A DNA stretch of 64,000 nucleotides from Gemmatimonadota bacterium. Lineage in GTDB: Bacteria > Latescibacterota > UBA2968 > UBA8231. The first letter of the stretch is position 1. The number at the start of each line of letters is the position of its first letter. The stretch is taken from positions 248,001 to 312,000 of the forward strand of contig JABJJN010000089.1 in the NCBI GenBank assembly GCA_018660835.1. The letters run 5' to 3'. Positions 25,524 to 34,081 of this stretch are shown here, in pieces. A program made the position numbers and the translations under genes. The notes below the pieces were generated by a model. The model was given only the letters and a program-made list of their open reading frames with translations, searched no databases and had not been told where the DNA came from.

Positions 25524-26294
25524 CTACACTGGTTTTGATCGGCGGGAATTGTACGGGACTTCTTCAACGATCAAGCCTGGTTGAAGAAGAGGCACCTGCG
25601 CAACAACCTCACCCTGTGGATTCAAGAGGGCCGTCGGCCCATAACTTACTCGATCGTCACGCTCGCCAGTCACATCTGAAGACAGCATCCACAAGGCTGT
25701 CTCCCGGCAACGTTCACCACGTGCGTCGTTGTGCAGTTGCCGTATCCGATCTGACGTTTCTCGCACATGCATGTTGTTCGCCAGACAGAGAATCAGATCT
25801 GCGCCCTGGCTCGCAACGGCCTGAGCCGGATCTGGGTGAGCCGTGTCGTAACAGATATTCAGTCCAAATCGCAGACCATCGATCTCGATGATTGGGCACC
25901 TCCCATCACTGGCGAAGAAGCTCTCCCCTCCCAGCAAGTGTTTCTTCCGATAACGCTCGACGAGCTCACCCTTCTGAATGACGACGGCCGTATTGTAGAG
26001 TTGATCAGCATCGGCTTCGATCAGACCGAAGACAAGCATGGGACGCAGATCAGCCAGTTGCAGCAGAATCTGCTGAAACGCATGGGATGACAGATCCAGA
26101 GCGATGGTGCAGGCGTGCTCACGCTCCTGATCACTGCTGACGAAGTAGCCCTGCAGGAAACACTCAGGAAAACACACAAGCCGTGCGCCCTGTGCATCGG
26201 CACGTTGAGTGTATTCGGCAATCAGAGACAGAGCCCGCTGAATATCGTCACGGATTTCGGGCATCTGGCAGGCAGCGACGACAACTGTTGGCAT
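25524..26294 (-). CDS. Carbon-nitrogen hydrolase (nitrilase superfamily)
   Basis: 256 residues with the Glu-Lys-Cys triad: Glu in VCFPECFLQGYF, Lys in ERYRKKHLL, Cys in LRFGLNICYDTAHP. The substrate could be an amide or a nitrile; the branch cannot be fixed. ATG 26294 is used because family members begin MPTV-like. ATG 26315 would overlap the cupin gene. It lies between the cupin and the thioesterase gene on the same strand. Confidence 0.82.
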   Translation of the reverse strand: MPTVVVAACQMPEIRDDIQRALSLIAEYTQRADAQGARLVCFPECFLQGYFVSSDQEREHACTIALDLSSHAFQQILLQLADLRPMLVFGLIEADADQLYNTAVVIQKGELVERYRKKHLLGGESFFASDGRCPIIEIDGLRFGLNICYDTAHPDPAQAVASQGADLILCLANNMHVRETSDRIRQLHNDARGERCRETALWMLSSDVTGERDDRVSYGPTALLNPQGEVVAQVPLLQPGLIVEEVPYNSRRSKPV

Positions 26295-26305
26295 GTGTTC
26301 GTGGC

Positions 26306-26677
26306 CTATACCCACATGTCGTTGTCCGCCGTCATCGCCCCGCCGACATCGCCTGTGTTGACGACACCGCGTGGTTCGACCACAAGGACGCTGCAGACCA
26401 ACGCTGCATAGGGTCGGTGCTCGACACCCTTGGGCACGACAAACATCTCTCCAGACTTGAGCGTCACCTGCCCATCGCGAAACTCGATCGCCATCTCTCC
26501 CGCCAATACGATGAATGCTTCATCCGTGTCGTGATGGGTATGCCAGACGAATTCACCTTCGATCTTCACGAGTTTGAATTGATTGTCATTCATCTCGGCG
26601 ATGACACGAGGTGCCCACTGATCTGTGAACCTGCTGAGTTTGTCTTCAAAGGCGATGGGTTGGTAGCTCGGACTCAT
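26306..26677 (-). CDS. Small cupin-domain protein
   Basis: 123 residues. VWHTHHDTDEAFIVLAGEMAIEFRDG is cupin motif 1 with the His-x-His-x-Glu metal ligands. MFVVPKGVEHRPYA is motif 2 with the third His. Single-domain cupins of this kind range from isomerases to sensors. No partner is implied beyond being upstream of the nitrilase gene on the same strand. Confidence 0.78.
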   Translation of the reverse strand: MSPSYQPIAFEDKLSRFTDQWAPRVIAEMNDNQFKLVKIEGEFVWHTHHDTDEAFIVLAGEMAIEFRDGQVTLKSGEMFVVPKGVEHRPYAALVCSVLVVEPRGVVNTGDVGGAMTADNDMWV

Positions 26678-26782
26678 GAAATTCTCATCGGGCCTCGCTG
26701 AATTCCAACGAGGTCTCTGTGTAGGTGAATGGTGTTCTCGTACGTCGAATCTCTACTTCTCACTCCGTCAGGACCAGTCCGG

Positions 26783-28153
26783 TCACTCATCAGGCCAAAT
26801 GCCCATTGCACGTGCTGCGGGTTCAAACAAACCGTGGCGCGACCAGGGACAGTGAAGTGGCAGCAGGCCCTTTGCATGCTGGGACGCCGCCGGCGCCTGA
26901 TACTCGATCGCCAGTTCGGGTGTCTCCACCCAGCGCTGATCTGGCAGCGACTCCATGAGAAAGGCCAGGGCCCCTGTTGTGAGCAGTGTGCGTTCCAGCG
27001 GATAGTTCGCTTCCCCTGTGACAAACAGCTCTTCAATGTGATGTACTTGGATTCCGTGATAACCTGACTCGGGAGGTCCACCTAGAAAGAACAAGGTTGA
27101 ATCCACGTGCCCATCCGTTCGTCGTGCGGCGAAGGTGAAGTCCTGCACGTGGCTCTGCAGATTGATACAGGCGGCGCGCAGACCATCTCTATATTCGACG
27201 AGCAACGCCGTCGGGTTCTCGACGACCGCCTCAAGGCTGGGCTGCTGCGGTGAGTATTGCGCAGAGGCACGGGCCAACTCTTGTGCAGACCAGGTGCGTT
27301 GTCGCTCCACGATCGACCGGGGCAGACTGCGTCCGAGGGCCTCGTCCAGCAATTTCCGCGACCAGTCGCCTGCGTCCGCCGCCTCCCACACGGCGGCTCC
27401 CTGCAGACACTGCACACGCCGGATGCCACTCTCTCCCGAACCACGTCGCTCCACCATACACTGCAGCGTCTCCAGCGCATGAATTCCGTACGACTCCACG
27501 TCGCCAGGATATGCCACAACCGCTTCGTCGATCTCGCAGCCAACAGGGAACTCCAGGTCGGGAAGACGCCAGGTGACGGGCAGTGAAGACCCTGCCAGCA
27601 TGGGGAAGCCGAACTCCTGCTGCTGCTCGTACATGATCTTAGCCTGCAACCAGTCATAGGACAGGTGTTTGTCATTGAAGACAGGCACACTACGCCCACT
27701 GGCTCGAAAGACGTCGATCATCTCCTGGAAAAATTCATACCGTGGATAGAGGATGGCACCTCGATCGTTTTTTGGATATTCCCCATTCTCACAGACAAGC
27801 AGCACATAGTCGACGGCGAGTTTGCCCGTTCCCAGAGTCAGGGCACCTGCGATGTCCTGATAGATCTGCAGATCGAACTGTTCTGCTCGCCTCGCACTCA
27901 GCTCGCGTTCTGCGTGTGGTCGATCAACGAAGAGGGAGACGACGCGAAATGGTGGATAGTGAAACTGTCCGTCGTATTCGTAGCCCATGAGGAAACGATC
28001 GACCGTGTGCTGGCTGTGGGAGCCGGGGAAGTAACTGCTGCACAGCGCAGCGATCGTTGGCAGATCTTTGCCCACGCGGGGATCCGGTCCCATATCGGCG
28101 GGGACCCAGGGCGGCACCGAACGGTCATCGCCCACGCTAGTCACCGGAACCAT
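26783..28153 (-). CDS. Conserved protein of unknown function, Planctomycetes-type family
   Basis: 456 residues, no signal peptide. I recognise the pattern DPRVGKDLPTIAALCSSYFPGSHSQ, SGRSVPVFNDKHLSYDW and FPMLAGSSLPVTWR...CEIDEAVV as a family common in Planctomycetes and related phyla without a known function. It looks like an alpha/beta enzyme with a C-terminal domain, and lies beside dioxygenase and sugar-type genes. A role in catabolism is only a guess. ATG 28153 is used, with a weak, distant GGAGGG. Confidence 0.6.
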   Translation of the reverse strand: MVPVTSVGDDRSVPPWVPADMGPDPRVGKDLPTIAALCSSYFPGSHSQHTVDRFLMGYEYDGQFHYPPFRVVSLFVDRPHAERELSARRAEQFDLQIYQDIAGALTLGTGKLAVDYVLLVCENGEYPKNDRGAILYPRYEFFQEMIDVFRASGRSVPVFNDKHLSYDWLQAKIMYEQQQEFGFPMLAGSSLPVTWRLPDLEFPVGCEIDEAVVAYPGDVESYGIHALETLQCMVERRGSGESGIRRVQCLQGAAVWEAADAGDWSRKLLDEALGRSLPRSIVERQRTWSAQELARASAQYSPQQPSLEAVVENPTALLVEYRDGLRAACINLQSHVQDFTFAARRTDGHVDSTLFFLGGPPESGYHGIQVHHIEELFVTGEANYPLERTLLTTGALAFLMESLPDQRWVETPELAIEYQAPAASQHAKGLLPLHCPWSRHGLFEPAARAMGIWPDE

Positions 28154-28179
28154 ACATTTCTCATTTGTCCACCCTCCAG

Positions 28180-28210
28180 GTCGTATCGTGTATGAGCGTC
28201 GTATTGTGTA
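28180..28210. repeat. Short direct repeat in a divergent intergenic region
   Basis: GTCGTATCGTGTA (28180-28192) is repeated with one change as GTCGTATTGTGTA (28198-28210), 18 nt apart. It sits in the 133-nt gap between the divergent 26783 and 28287 genes, where an operator could serve both. No known consensus is matched. Confidence 0.3.
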
Positions 28211-28286
28211 ATCAGCATCATATGCACTGTGTAGCCATCAACATTGCGCACCCCTGTCTTGCTATCCGCTTAAGGATCCCAAATCA

Positions 28287-29063
28287 ATGCAGATCGAACC
28301 GAAGCACATAGATCAATTCGTCAACGACGGGCTCACCCTGATCGATGACGTTTGCACCGAACAAGAGATGGTCGCCGCCAGTGCCGGCTTTGACCACCTC
28401 TACACGCACGGCGAAAAGACGAATGGCATTACGCAGTATTTCGACGAACCTGGTCTGATCGATGTGCTGCAACATCCGAATCTCGAGGCGGCTGCGAAGA
28501 TCATGCTCGGTGCCGACGACGTTGTACTCAATTCCTCAGCCTGTTTGTTCAAGCGACCCGAAGACGTCACCGAATGGGAAACGCAGAGTGAACACGTAGA
28601 CATTCAATTCAGCATCGAAGAGATGGAATCCACGCCACGGCGGATGCTGGCGATGATGATGGTCATCGTCGATGACCTGCCGGAAGGACGCGGCAACACC
28701 TTCGTACGCCTCGGCAGCCATCGCGTCATCGCCGAATGGCTGCGCGAACACGGTGAAGAACCCGTCAAAGCACAACCGACAAGATTCGACGACTTACCGC
28801 AGGAGCTGATCTTCACCGAATTAACGCCGATCGTGGCCAGACGAGGTCAAGCAGCGGCCTTCAGCACGGCCGTCGTGCACTGTGGCAGCACCAACATCGA
28901 CACCCAGTCGCGCAAGATCATGTTCGTCAACTTCTGCCCTCTGGGGATGATGAAACAGACCAGTGGCAATCACAATCTTCGTGAGGTCCGCTCAGCGTGG
29001 CGCGAGAAACTACAGGATTCCTTTCGCGCCGACCGACAGCACCTGTTACTCGACAATGAGTGA
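28287..29063 (+). CDS. Phytanoyl-CoA dioxygenase (PhyH) family protein
   Basis: 258 residues. The metal triad fits H-x-D in SEHVDIQFS and the distal His in STAVVHCGSTNID, with Arg in the following strand (SRKIMFVNF). The start MQIEPKHIDQFVNDGLTLIDDV resembles many PhyH-like enzymes. Substrate unknown. It stands alone on the plus strand between two minus-strand genes and is distinct in sequence from the other two PhyH genes in the window. Confidence 0.85.
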   Translation: MQIEPKHIDQFVNDGLTLIDDVCTEQEMVAASAGFDHLYTHGEKTNGITQYFDEPGLIDVLQHPNLEAAAKIMLGADDVVLNSSACLFKRPEDVTEWETQSEHVDIQFSIEEMESTPRRMLAMMMVIVDDLPEGRGNTFVRLGSHRVIAEWLREHGEEPVKAQPTRFDDLPQELIFTELTPIVARRGQAAAFSTAVVHCGSTNIDTQSRKIMFVNFCPLGMMKQTSGNHNLREVRSAWREKLQDSFRADRQHLLLDNE

Positions 29064-29074
29064 CACGCGCCGCG

Positions 29075-30430
29075 TCACTCGTGCGTCATAAAACAGAAGC
29101 TGTAGAGATCGACGACACCCTTCATCTCGAATTCGAGACGGATCTCCTGCCCAGACAGCGTTTCAATCTGCTTGTCGCCCCACGTCACTTCGTGCCGCAC
29201 GTGATCCCCTGACAGCGACAGACTTTCTGCTTCGAACCCGGGCAGTGCCTGTCGTTCGTAATCCGTTACACGCACACTGAGCTCGCCGTGTTTCGCGTCG
29301 ACATTGACGAATAATCCGCCACTGGGACAGGTGAATGTCTTCGTCACGATGAACCCACCATCTTCGGGGCTGCGCAGGGACGCGAATCCTTCCTTGCGCA
29401 GGCGTGCCAGCCCGATGCCAGGCACGGGTTCGCGCACCTTGTGGCGACCATTGGTGCCGGAGAAGTAAATCCACCACTCATCGCCGACCTCCAACCAACG
29501 CGACGCGGTGACCATACCACTATCCCAGTCGCCTTCGTCACCCGGTGAGATGAGCGCAGGCCGATCAGCAGGTCGCTGGAAGTTTCGTCCATCGCGACTG
29601 AAAGCAAGGGACACGAAGATGTCTTCCTGATGGCGATAGGACCACAGGAATCCCCAATAGATGCCCGCATGATACCGAGTGGGCATGCTGTAGAAGTAAT
29701 TGTGTAATGTCTGAGCATCGACCTGGTCGGGCAGCAGGATATTCTCCGTCCGAATCGGCCACTCTTCCCAAAGACTCGTGTGTTCCAGGCGTGCCACCTT
29801 GCGGCGCTCGCCGCGATTGCGATAGATGTTGGTCGCCCGCGTAAACCACACGAAACGTTCGGTCTTTGGATCCCAGACAATGCTGTGATGTGCATCGGGG
29901 GTGAAGCCCGTGGCAATGCTTATGTCGCTGTCCCGATCCCAGTTGATCCCGTCCTGGGAGCCGATCAGTCGGGTGCTTTTTGGATCGTCTGTCATATACA
30001 ACGCGACATACTTGTAGCCGCGTCGCAGATGCTCGGGGATATCCAACAGGAAGGCCGCTTCTGCACGTCCACCTGTGGGGCCCAACAAGACGATGTTGTT
30101 GTCCTTCGTGCCTTTGAACTCGTGTTTGCCAATCTGCGGCAGGTGCCAGTCGATACCATCTTTCGACTCGGCGTAGGCGATGGCGTAGGTGTACAACCGG
30201 GGCTCCAGGCTCTGGTCCCAATAGTCTGTATACCACATGCGATACAGCCCCGCGTCCTCATCCCATATGACATTGACGGCGCCCCCTTTGCCCTCGATCA
30301 CGGGATTGGCAACGTGTTTGACCGGTGTATGGAACACACGCGTAACAGTCTGAGTCAGCCATTCGACACCCCAACGATTGTCGACGATGTGGTCGTCGAT
30401 GAAGAATTGAGGCTCAAAGTCGATCTGCAT
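29075..30430 (-). CDS. Five-bladed beta-propeller glycosidase-like protein (GH32/43-type fold)
   Basis: About 451 residues, no signal peptide. It opens QIDFEPQFFIDDHIVDNRW, with an early acidic residue in a QLFVDD-like context. Propeller-blade repeats follow: LYRMWYTDYW, AYAESKDGIDWHLP, HHSIVWDPKTERFVWFTRA and WWIYFSGTNGRHK. A C-terminal beta-sandwich (about 375-451) follows. The pattern resembles glycosyl hydrolase family 43/32 relatives common in Planctomycetes-like genomes. Catalytic residues are not certain. ATG 30430 has GAGG 8 nt upstream; ATG 30451 is possible. Confidence 0.65.
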   Translation of the reverse strand: MQIDFEPQFFIDDHIVDNRWGVEWLTQTVTRVFHTPVKHVANPVIEGKGGAVNVIWDEDAGLYRMWYTDYWDQSLEPRLYTYAIAYAESKDGIDWHLPQIGKHEFKGTKDNNIVLLGPTGGRAEAAFLLDIPEHLRRGYKYVALYMTDDPKSTRLIGSQDGINWDRDSDISIATGFTPDAHHSIVWDPKTERFVWFTRATNIYRNRGERRKVARLEHTSLWEEWPIRTENILLPDQVDAQTLHNYFYSMPTRYHAGIYWGFLWSYRHQEDIFVSLAFSRDGRNFQRPADRPALISPGDEGDWDSGMVTASRWLEVGDEWWIYFSGTNGRHKVREPVPGIGLARLRKEGFASLRSPEDGGFIVTKTFTCPSGGLFVNVDAKHGELSVRVTDYERQALPGFEAESLSLSGDHVRHEVTWGDKQIETLSGQEIRLEFEMKGVVDLYSFCFMTHE

Positions 30431-30465
30431 TCCTGGATCCTCTGATGGCATTTTGTCTCAACACC

Positions 30466-32028
30466 TCACGGATCGATGGCCCTTCTGGCTCGATCCGTCA
30501 TCTGTTGGGGTGTCCACTTGGGTTCGTGCACGAGTTGGATATCCACGGCGCCCACATTCTTGAGGCGCGCAGCGACTTGTTCCTCGATGCATTCGGCAAA
30601 CCAATCAAACCAGGTCGCACGCCCCGCATAGGGCATGATCAGATCGATGTGGATGTCGTCGCCCTTCACGACAACCTGCTGGATGATGCCGATATCGACA
30701 AAATTCAGTTGTCGCTGACCCCATGGCGATCCCAGCAGATAGAGCTCGAACTCGTTCGTCCCGCGCAGAGCATCCATCACGCTTTCATGGCTGACGGGTC
30801 TAGGCTGCGATGTCATCTCAGCCTGGGCAATGGGGTGCAGCAGACGCTGCTGGTGGCTGACAAGATCGCCGAACCCCATATGATCACCGCCATCGACGAA
30901 GCGATGCAGGACATAGGCGTTCTTCTCATACACATAGTCTCCCGCCACCATGTTGCCATGATGCACGGGGGAACGAACCCAGACACCTGTGCGCGAGAAT
31001 CCGGCGCCATCAGGTTCGGTGAAGTTGGAATTTGTATTCTCGAATTCCAGATGGACGCTGCCGAACCCTTCCCCTGTTGCCCGATTGAAATGCGTCATAA
31101 AACGCGGATCCTCCTGATCCCAACCTTTGGCATCGAAACCAATCGTGCCGTCGGGATCCATCCAGGCGCGATCCGGCATCTGTTCACCAATGACGAACTC
31201 ATCATTGCGACAGTCGCGGAATCGAACGTCCTCGAGGACATCGAGTTTTGACTCCATGATGACGTAGGGCTGACCCGCCCAGAATGTGTAGACGACAGTG
31301 GCCGTCACCTTGTGGGGACGTCCGATCTGCGGGCCGAGAGAGAGAATCGGATGCCCTCGGCGCGTCACGCGCACACAGATGGGACCACTCTCCACCTCGT
31401 ATTCGAACATAGGGGGCCCGTCCCAGCTGGTGATGCGATAGCGCCCCACACTCTCTTCACTCCAATCCGGTCCCCAATGGATGGTCCCTTCGACGCCATG
31501 CCCCCCACCGCTGTCGAGGATCGCCTGCCAGCCCTTCGGATCGTGACTCTTCCAGTTGCCACTGAGTGCTGACAGTTCGGCGCGATAGTGCGCATTCTCG
31601 ATGGTCAGCGCATACCCTTCCCCACTGACAACCAGATCAGTCTCATAGGCGGGCTCTGGTGCGGCCGAATTCCCGTAGAGCACGACGTAGGTCGTTGTTT
31701 CATTGGCGGCGACATCGGCGAGGAAGAACAATCGACACCGTAGTGTTTCATCTTCCACAGCCAGCAGTTGAATCTGACTGACAACCATCGCCAGTGGCTG
31801 TCCCATGGCAACACGCCCCACGCGGATCTCGCGCCGCAGATCGGTGATATGATGGCTATGAATATCTAGATCAACCTCCATGGGTTCACCGACGCGATCG
31901 TGCTCGGTCTCGTTTGTCAGCACGAGTCGCTTGGCGTATTTCCAACCCTCCGGTGGTTGCCATCCTGACGGCAGGTCAGACGTATCGTCCCAATCCTGAA
32001 CCGGGATATAGATCGTCGCGTCATTCAT
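30466..32028 (-). CDS. Carbohydrate-type protein fused to a C-terminal DUF59/MIP18 domain
   Basis: 520 residues. The first about 410 are beta-rich and resemble polysaccharide-lyase or sugar-binding modules (KRLVLTNETEHDRVGEPMEVDL, LSGNWKSHDPKG, FWAGQPYVIMESKLDV). The last about 100 match the DUF59/MIP18/PaaD fold: VDIGIIQQVVVKGDDIHIDLIMPYAGR, a helix ending VAARLKNVGAVDIQLVHEPKWTPQQMTDRARRAI. The usual Cys of the TAPGC segment is absent. ATG 32028 has GGGAGA 6 nt upstream. It lies 15 nt before the beta-propeller gene, so they form an operon. No function is known for such a fusion. Confidence 0.65.
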   Translation of the reverse strand: MNDATIYIPVQDWDDTSDLPSGWQPPEGWKYAKRLVLTNETEHDRVGEPMEVDLDIHSHHITDLRREIRVGRVAMGQPLAMVVSQIQLLAVEDETLRCRLFFLADVAANETTTYVVLYGNSAAPEPAYETDLVVSGEGYALTIENAHYRAELSALSGNWKSHDPKGWQAILDSGGGHGVEGTIHWGPDWSEESVGRYRITSWDGPPMFEYEVESGPICVRVTRRGHPILSLGPQIGRPHKVTATVVYTFWAGQPYVIMESKLDVLEDVRFRDCRNDEFVIGEQMPDRAWMDPDGTIGFDAKGWDQEDPRFMTHFNRATGEGFGSVHLEFENTNSNFTEPDGAGFSRTGVWVRSPVHHGNMVAGDYVYEKNAYVLHRFVDGGDHMGFGDLVSHQQRLLHPIAQAEMTSQPRPVSHESVMDALRGTNEFELYLLGSPWGQRQLNFVDIGIIQQVVVKGDDIHIDLIMPYAGRATWFDWFAECIEEQVAARLKNVGAVDIQLVHEPKWTPQQMTDRARRAIDP

Positions 32029-32123
32029 TGGATTCTCCCACTGGGTTGGTTTCAACGATCAAGGGTCTGCGCTGAGGAAGGGTTGCGTCGAGTCATGCGT
32101 TGATGACTTTTTGTAAAGTTTAG

Positions 32124-32152
32124 TTGACATTCTAGTTCCATCTCGTTATCCT
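32124..32152 (+). promoter_or_regulatory. Sigma-70-type promoter for the membrane protein/XRE pair
   Basis: TTGACA (32124-32129), a 17-nt spacer and TATCCT (32147-32152), 55 nt before the ATG at 32207. It overlaps the start of a TTGTCA-N16-TGACAA inverted repeat, so repression is plausible. Confidence 0.55.
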
Positions 32153-32154
32153 CT

Positions 32155-32182
32155 TTGTCAAGCGTGCTTTACTATATGACAA
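32155..32182 (+). promoter_or_regulatory. Inverted repeat, possible operator for the XRE regulator
   Basis: TTGTCA (32155-32160) and TGACAA (32177-32182), perfect 6-bp arms 16 nt apart, sit just downstream of the promoter and before the Shine-Dalgarno TTGGAG. Autoregulation by the XRE protein encoded at the end of this operon would explain the position; that is inference. Confidence 0.4.
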
Positions 32183-32206
32183 GCTAACTTTCCTTGGAGA
32201 AGACGG

Positions 32207-32614
32207 ATGACTGAATCGAATGAATTCGAAGCCCGCACCGTGAGGGGCGCGATCCGCTTCGTTTTGTGGAGCCTTGCCTGGACCGGGTCCATGGTTCTCG
32301 TCGACAAGGCCGTGTTGTATGGCTGGTACACGGAGAGTTTCTACTCCGTGATCGGCATTGTCGTCAACGCACTTCTGGGGCTGGTTGTGGTCCGCACCTT
32401 CCTGCGTCATCTGGGAGATATGGACGAGATGCAGCGGAAGATCCAACTCGATGCATTGGCCCTTTCCATGGGCGTCGGTTTCGTCGGCAGCTTCACCTAC
32501 TCGCTGCTCACGACGACCGGTTTCGTCACCGACCCGGAAATCAGCGACATCATTCTTCTCATGGCAGTTACTTACATGGCCTCTCTCTCCTTCACATATC
32601 TGCGCAATCGATGA
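32207..32614 (+). CDS. Small integral membrane protein paired with an XRE regulator
   Basis: 135 residues with four hydrophobic helices (about 15-35, 45-65, 82-102, 108-128) and a basic, acidic loop around RHLGDMDEMQRKIQLDALAL. I recognise it as the type of small four-helix protein that precedes a short XRE regulator in many genomes; function unknown. Its stop overlaps the regulator start by 4 nt, so the two proteins are made together. Confidence 0.7.
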   Translation: MTESNEFEARTVRGAIRFVLWSLAWTGSMVLVDKAVLYGWYTESFYSVIGIVVNALLGLVVVRTFLRHLGDMDEMQRKIQLDALALSMGVGFVGSFTYSLLTTTGFVTDPEISDIILLMAVTYMASLSFTYLRNR

Positions 32615-32826
32615 AGAACCGACTGAAAGTGCTGCGTGCAGAACGAGACTGGACCCAGGCCGACCTGGCGAAGGAATTGCAGGTCTCGCGGCAGACGGTC
32701 AATGCGATTGAGAAGGGCAAGTTCGATCCGAGTTTACCCCTGGCATTTCGCGTCGCACGGCTCTTTGGTCTGGCCGTTGAGGAAATCTTTGAGGATGAGG
32801 AAGTGGCCAATGACATATCGTCCTGA
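32611..32826 (+). CDS. Short XRE-family HTH regulator
   Basis: 71 residues. MKNRLKVLRAERDWTQADLAKELQVSRQTVNAIEKGKFDPSLPLAFRVARLF is a complete Cro/CI-type helix-turn-helix, followed only by an acidic tail (EEIFEDEEVAN). It matches the YozG-like group that pairs with membrane proteins. Start ATG 32611 overlaps the membrane-protein stop. A longer frame is open upstream but has no HTH content. Confidence 0.85.
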   Translation: MKNRLKVLRAERDWTQADLAKELQVSRQTVNAIEKGKFDPSLPLAFRVARLFGLAVEEIFEDEEVANDISS

Positions 32827-32914
32827 TTCCGTTGCCGCTACTCACCGGTGAATTCGCGTCACGACTTCGTCAGCAATAGACCCACTTGGCCCGTGAATGC
32901 ACGGCCGTGCCGCC

Positions 32915-33979
32915 TCAGTCCCATGGTAGAGCGCCAATCAATTTCTTGCCCAACGTCGTCAGCTGTGCCGGTGGGCGGCTCGATTCCCATTGTTGCCAGC
33001 GTGCCTGACGTGGGTTTTCTGACATGGGCGCCCGCCACCCTTCACCTCTCTTCTGCCACATGTCTACCCGTGCCTTGCTCTGCTTTTCGAATTCATCCGG
33101 GTCGCTGGGCGCACGATCCATCGTGATGTACTGGGCGAAACGCGGCGAGTCGGACAGATTGCGGCCATTGGAATGGGGTAGCAGTCGATGCCAGATGACG
33201 ATGCTACCGGCTTTGGCCGGAATCGTGCGAGCCTCGGCAAGAATCCCTTGCAGATCCGGGTGACTCTTGATCCAATTGCCTTCGTCCGCCGGGTCCAGGC
33301 TACGCTCTGGGGATAACGTCGCAAGCCAGTCATTGAACCGCCGGTGGTAACCAGGCACACAGCGAAAGCCACCGCCGTCCTCGTCCCGATCATTGAGATA
33401 GACCACACCCTGTGGCCCACAGGGATAGCCGTCACCAAACTCCAGCATGCTGGGCAGTCCCGCACCGGCCCACAAGCCACCTGTGGGTTCGCTCTTCTTC
33501 TTGAGCCTGACTTCGGGGCGGTCACCCCCACCCACATCCCAATGCAGACCACCGATCTCATTGCGCTCATCTCCCGGACCAAAATAGATCCCGCCATCGC
33601 CCCAGCTGCGCGATGTGCCGTCCTCGTCGATCACTTGGCGGTAGGGCAATTTCATATGTGCCTGATCCGTCGTAACCCAGAGCTTGTGCGAGCCGTAAAT
33701 CTCGGCGAAAGCCTGGTGCAGACGCGGGCTCTGCCGGGCATCCCACAAACTTTGTGACTGGGTCAGATTGACGAAGCCACCACGATCATCGGGTAAGACT
33801 TTGTCGTAGTGGTCGGCAAGAGGTGCGTCGGCATCGAGGCCCAGATAGGCCATGATATCTGCTTTCGCCGCTTCGCAGACCTCTTGTGGGACAACATCGT
33901 CAATAACGAGGTAGCCATTCTCCTGAAAAAAGGTATGATCCGCTGCCGAGAGCACAGGCGCTTGTGTCTGATCTACCAT
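32915..33979 (-). CDS. Phytanoyl-CoA dioxygenase (PhyH) family protein, long form
   Basis: 354 residues, about 90 longer than the other two PhyH genes. The metal motif is H-x-D in GGLHWDVGGG, with the distal His in RLLPHSNGRNL and Arg in PRFAQYITMDR. The extra length is mainly a loop between strands carrying RVWSI-like and GPQGVVYLNDRDEDGGGF sequences. Substrate unknown. It diverges from the PHP-domain gene across a 102-nt gap. Confidence 0.8.
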   Translation of the reverse strand: MVDQTQAPVLSAADHTFFQENGYLVIDDVVPQEVCEAAKADIMAYLGLDADAPLADHYDKVLPDDRGGFVNLTQSQSLWDARQSPRLHQAFAEIYGSHKLWVTTDQAHMKLPYRQVIDEDGTSRSWGDGGIYFGPGDERNEIGGLHWDVGGGDRPEVRLKKKSEPTGGLWAGAGLPSMLEFGDGYPCGPQGVVYLNDRDEDGGGFRCVPGYHRRFNDWLATLSPERSLDPADEGNWIKSHPDLQGILAEARTIPAKAGSIVIWHRLLPHSNGRNLSDSPRFAQYITMDRAPSDPDEFEKQSKARVDMWQKRGEGWRAPMSENPRQARWQQWESSRPPAQLTTLGKKLIGALPWD

Positions 33980-34081
33980 GGGACCTCCAGACTTGTGTGG
34001 TAGTGGCTACATGTCTTTGTCACGATGTTTGTTGCTGCTCGTGGTTTGTGCTGCACGTGGCTGATAACAAAAGGAACTTGC

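Noticed and set aside
30445..31251. 268-residue open frame opposite the DUF59-fusion gene
   Set aside because: The minus-strand protein has recognisable domains; the plus frame has none.
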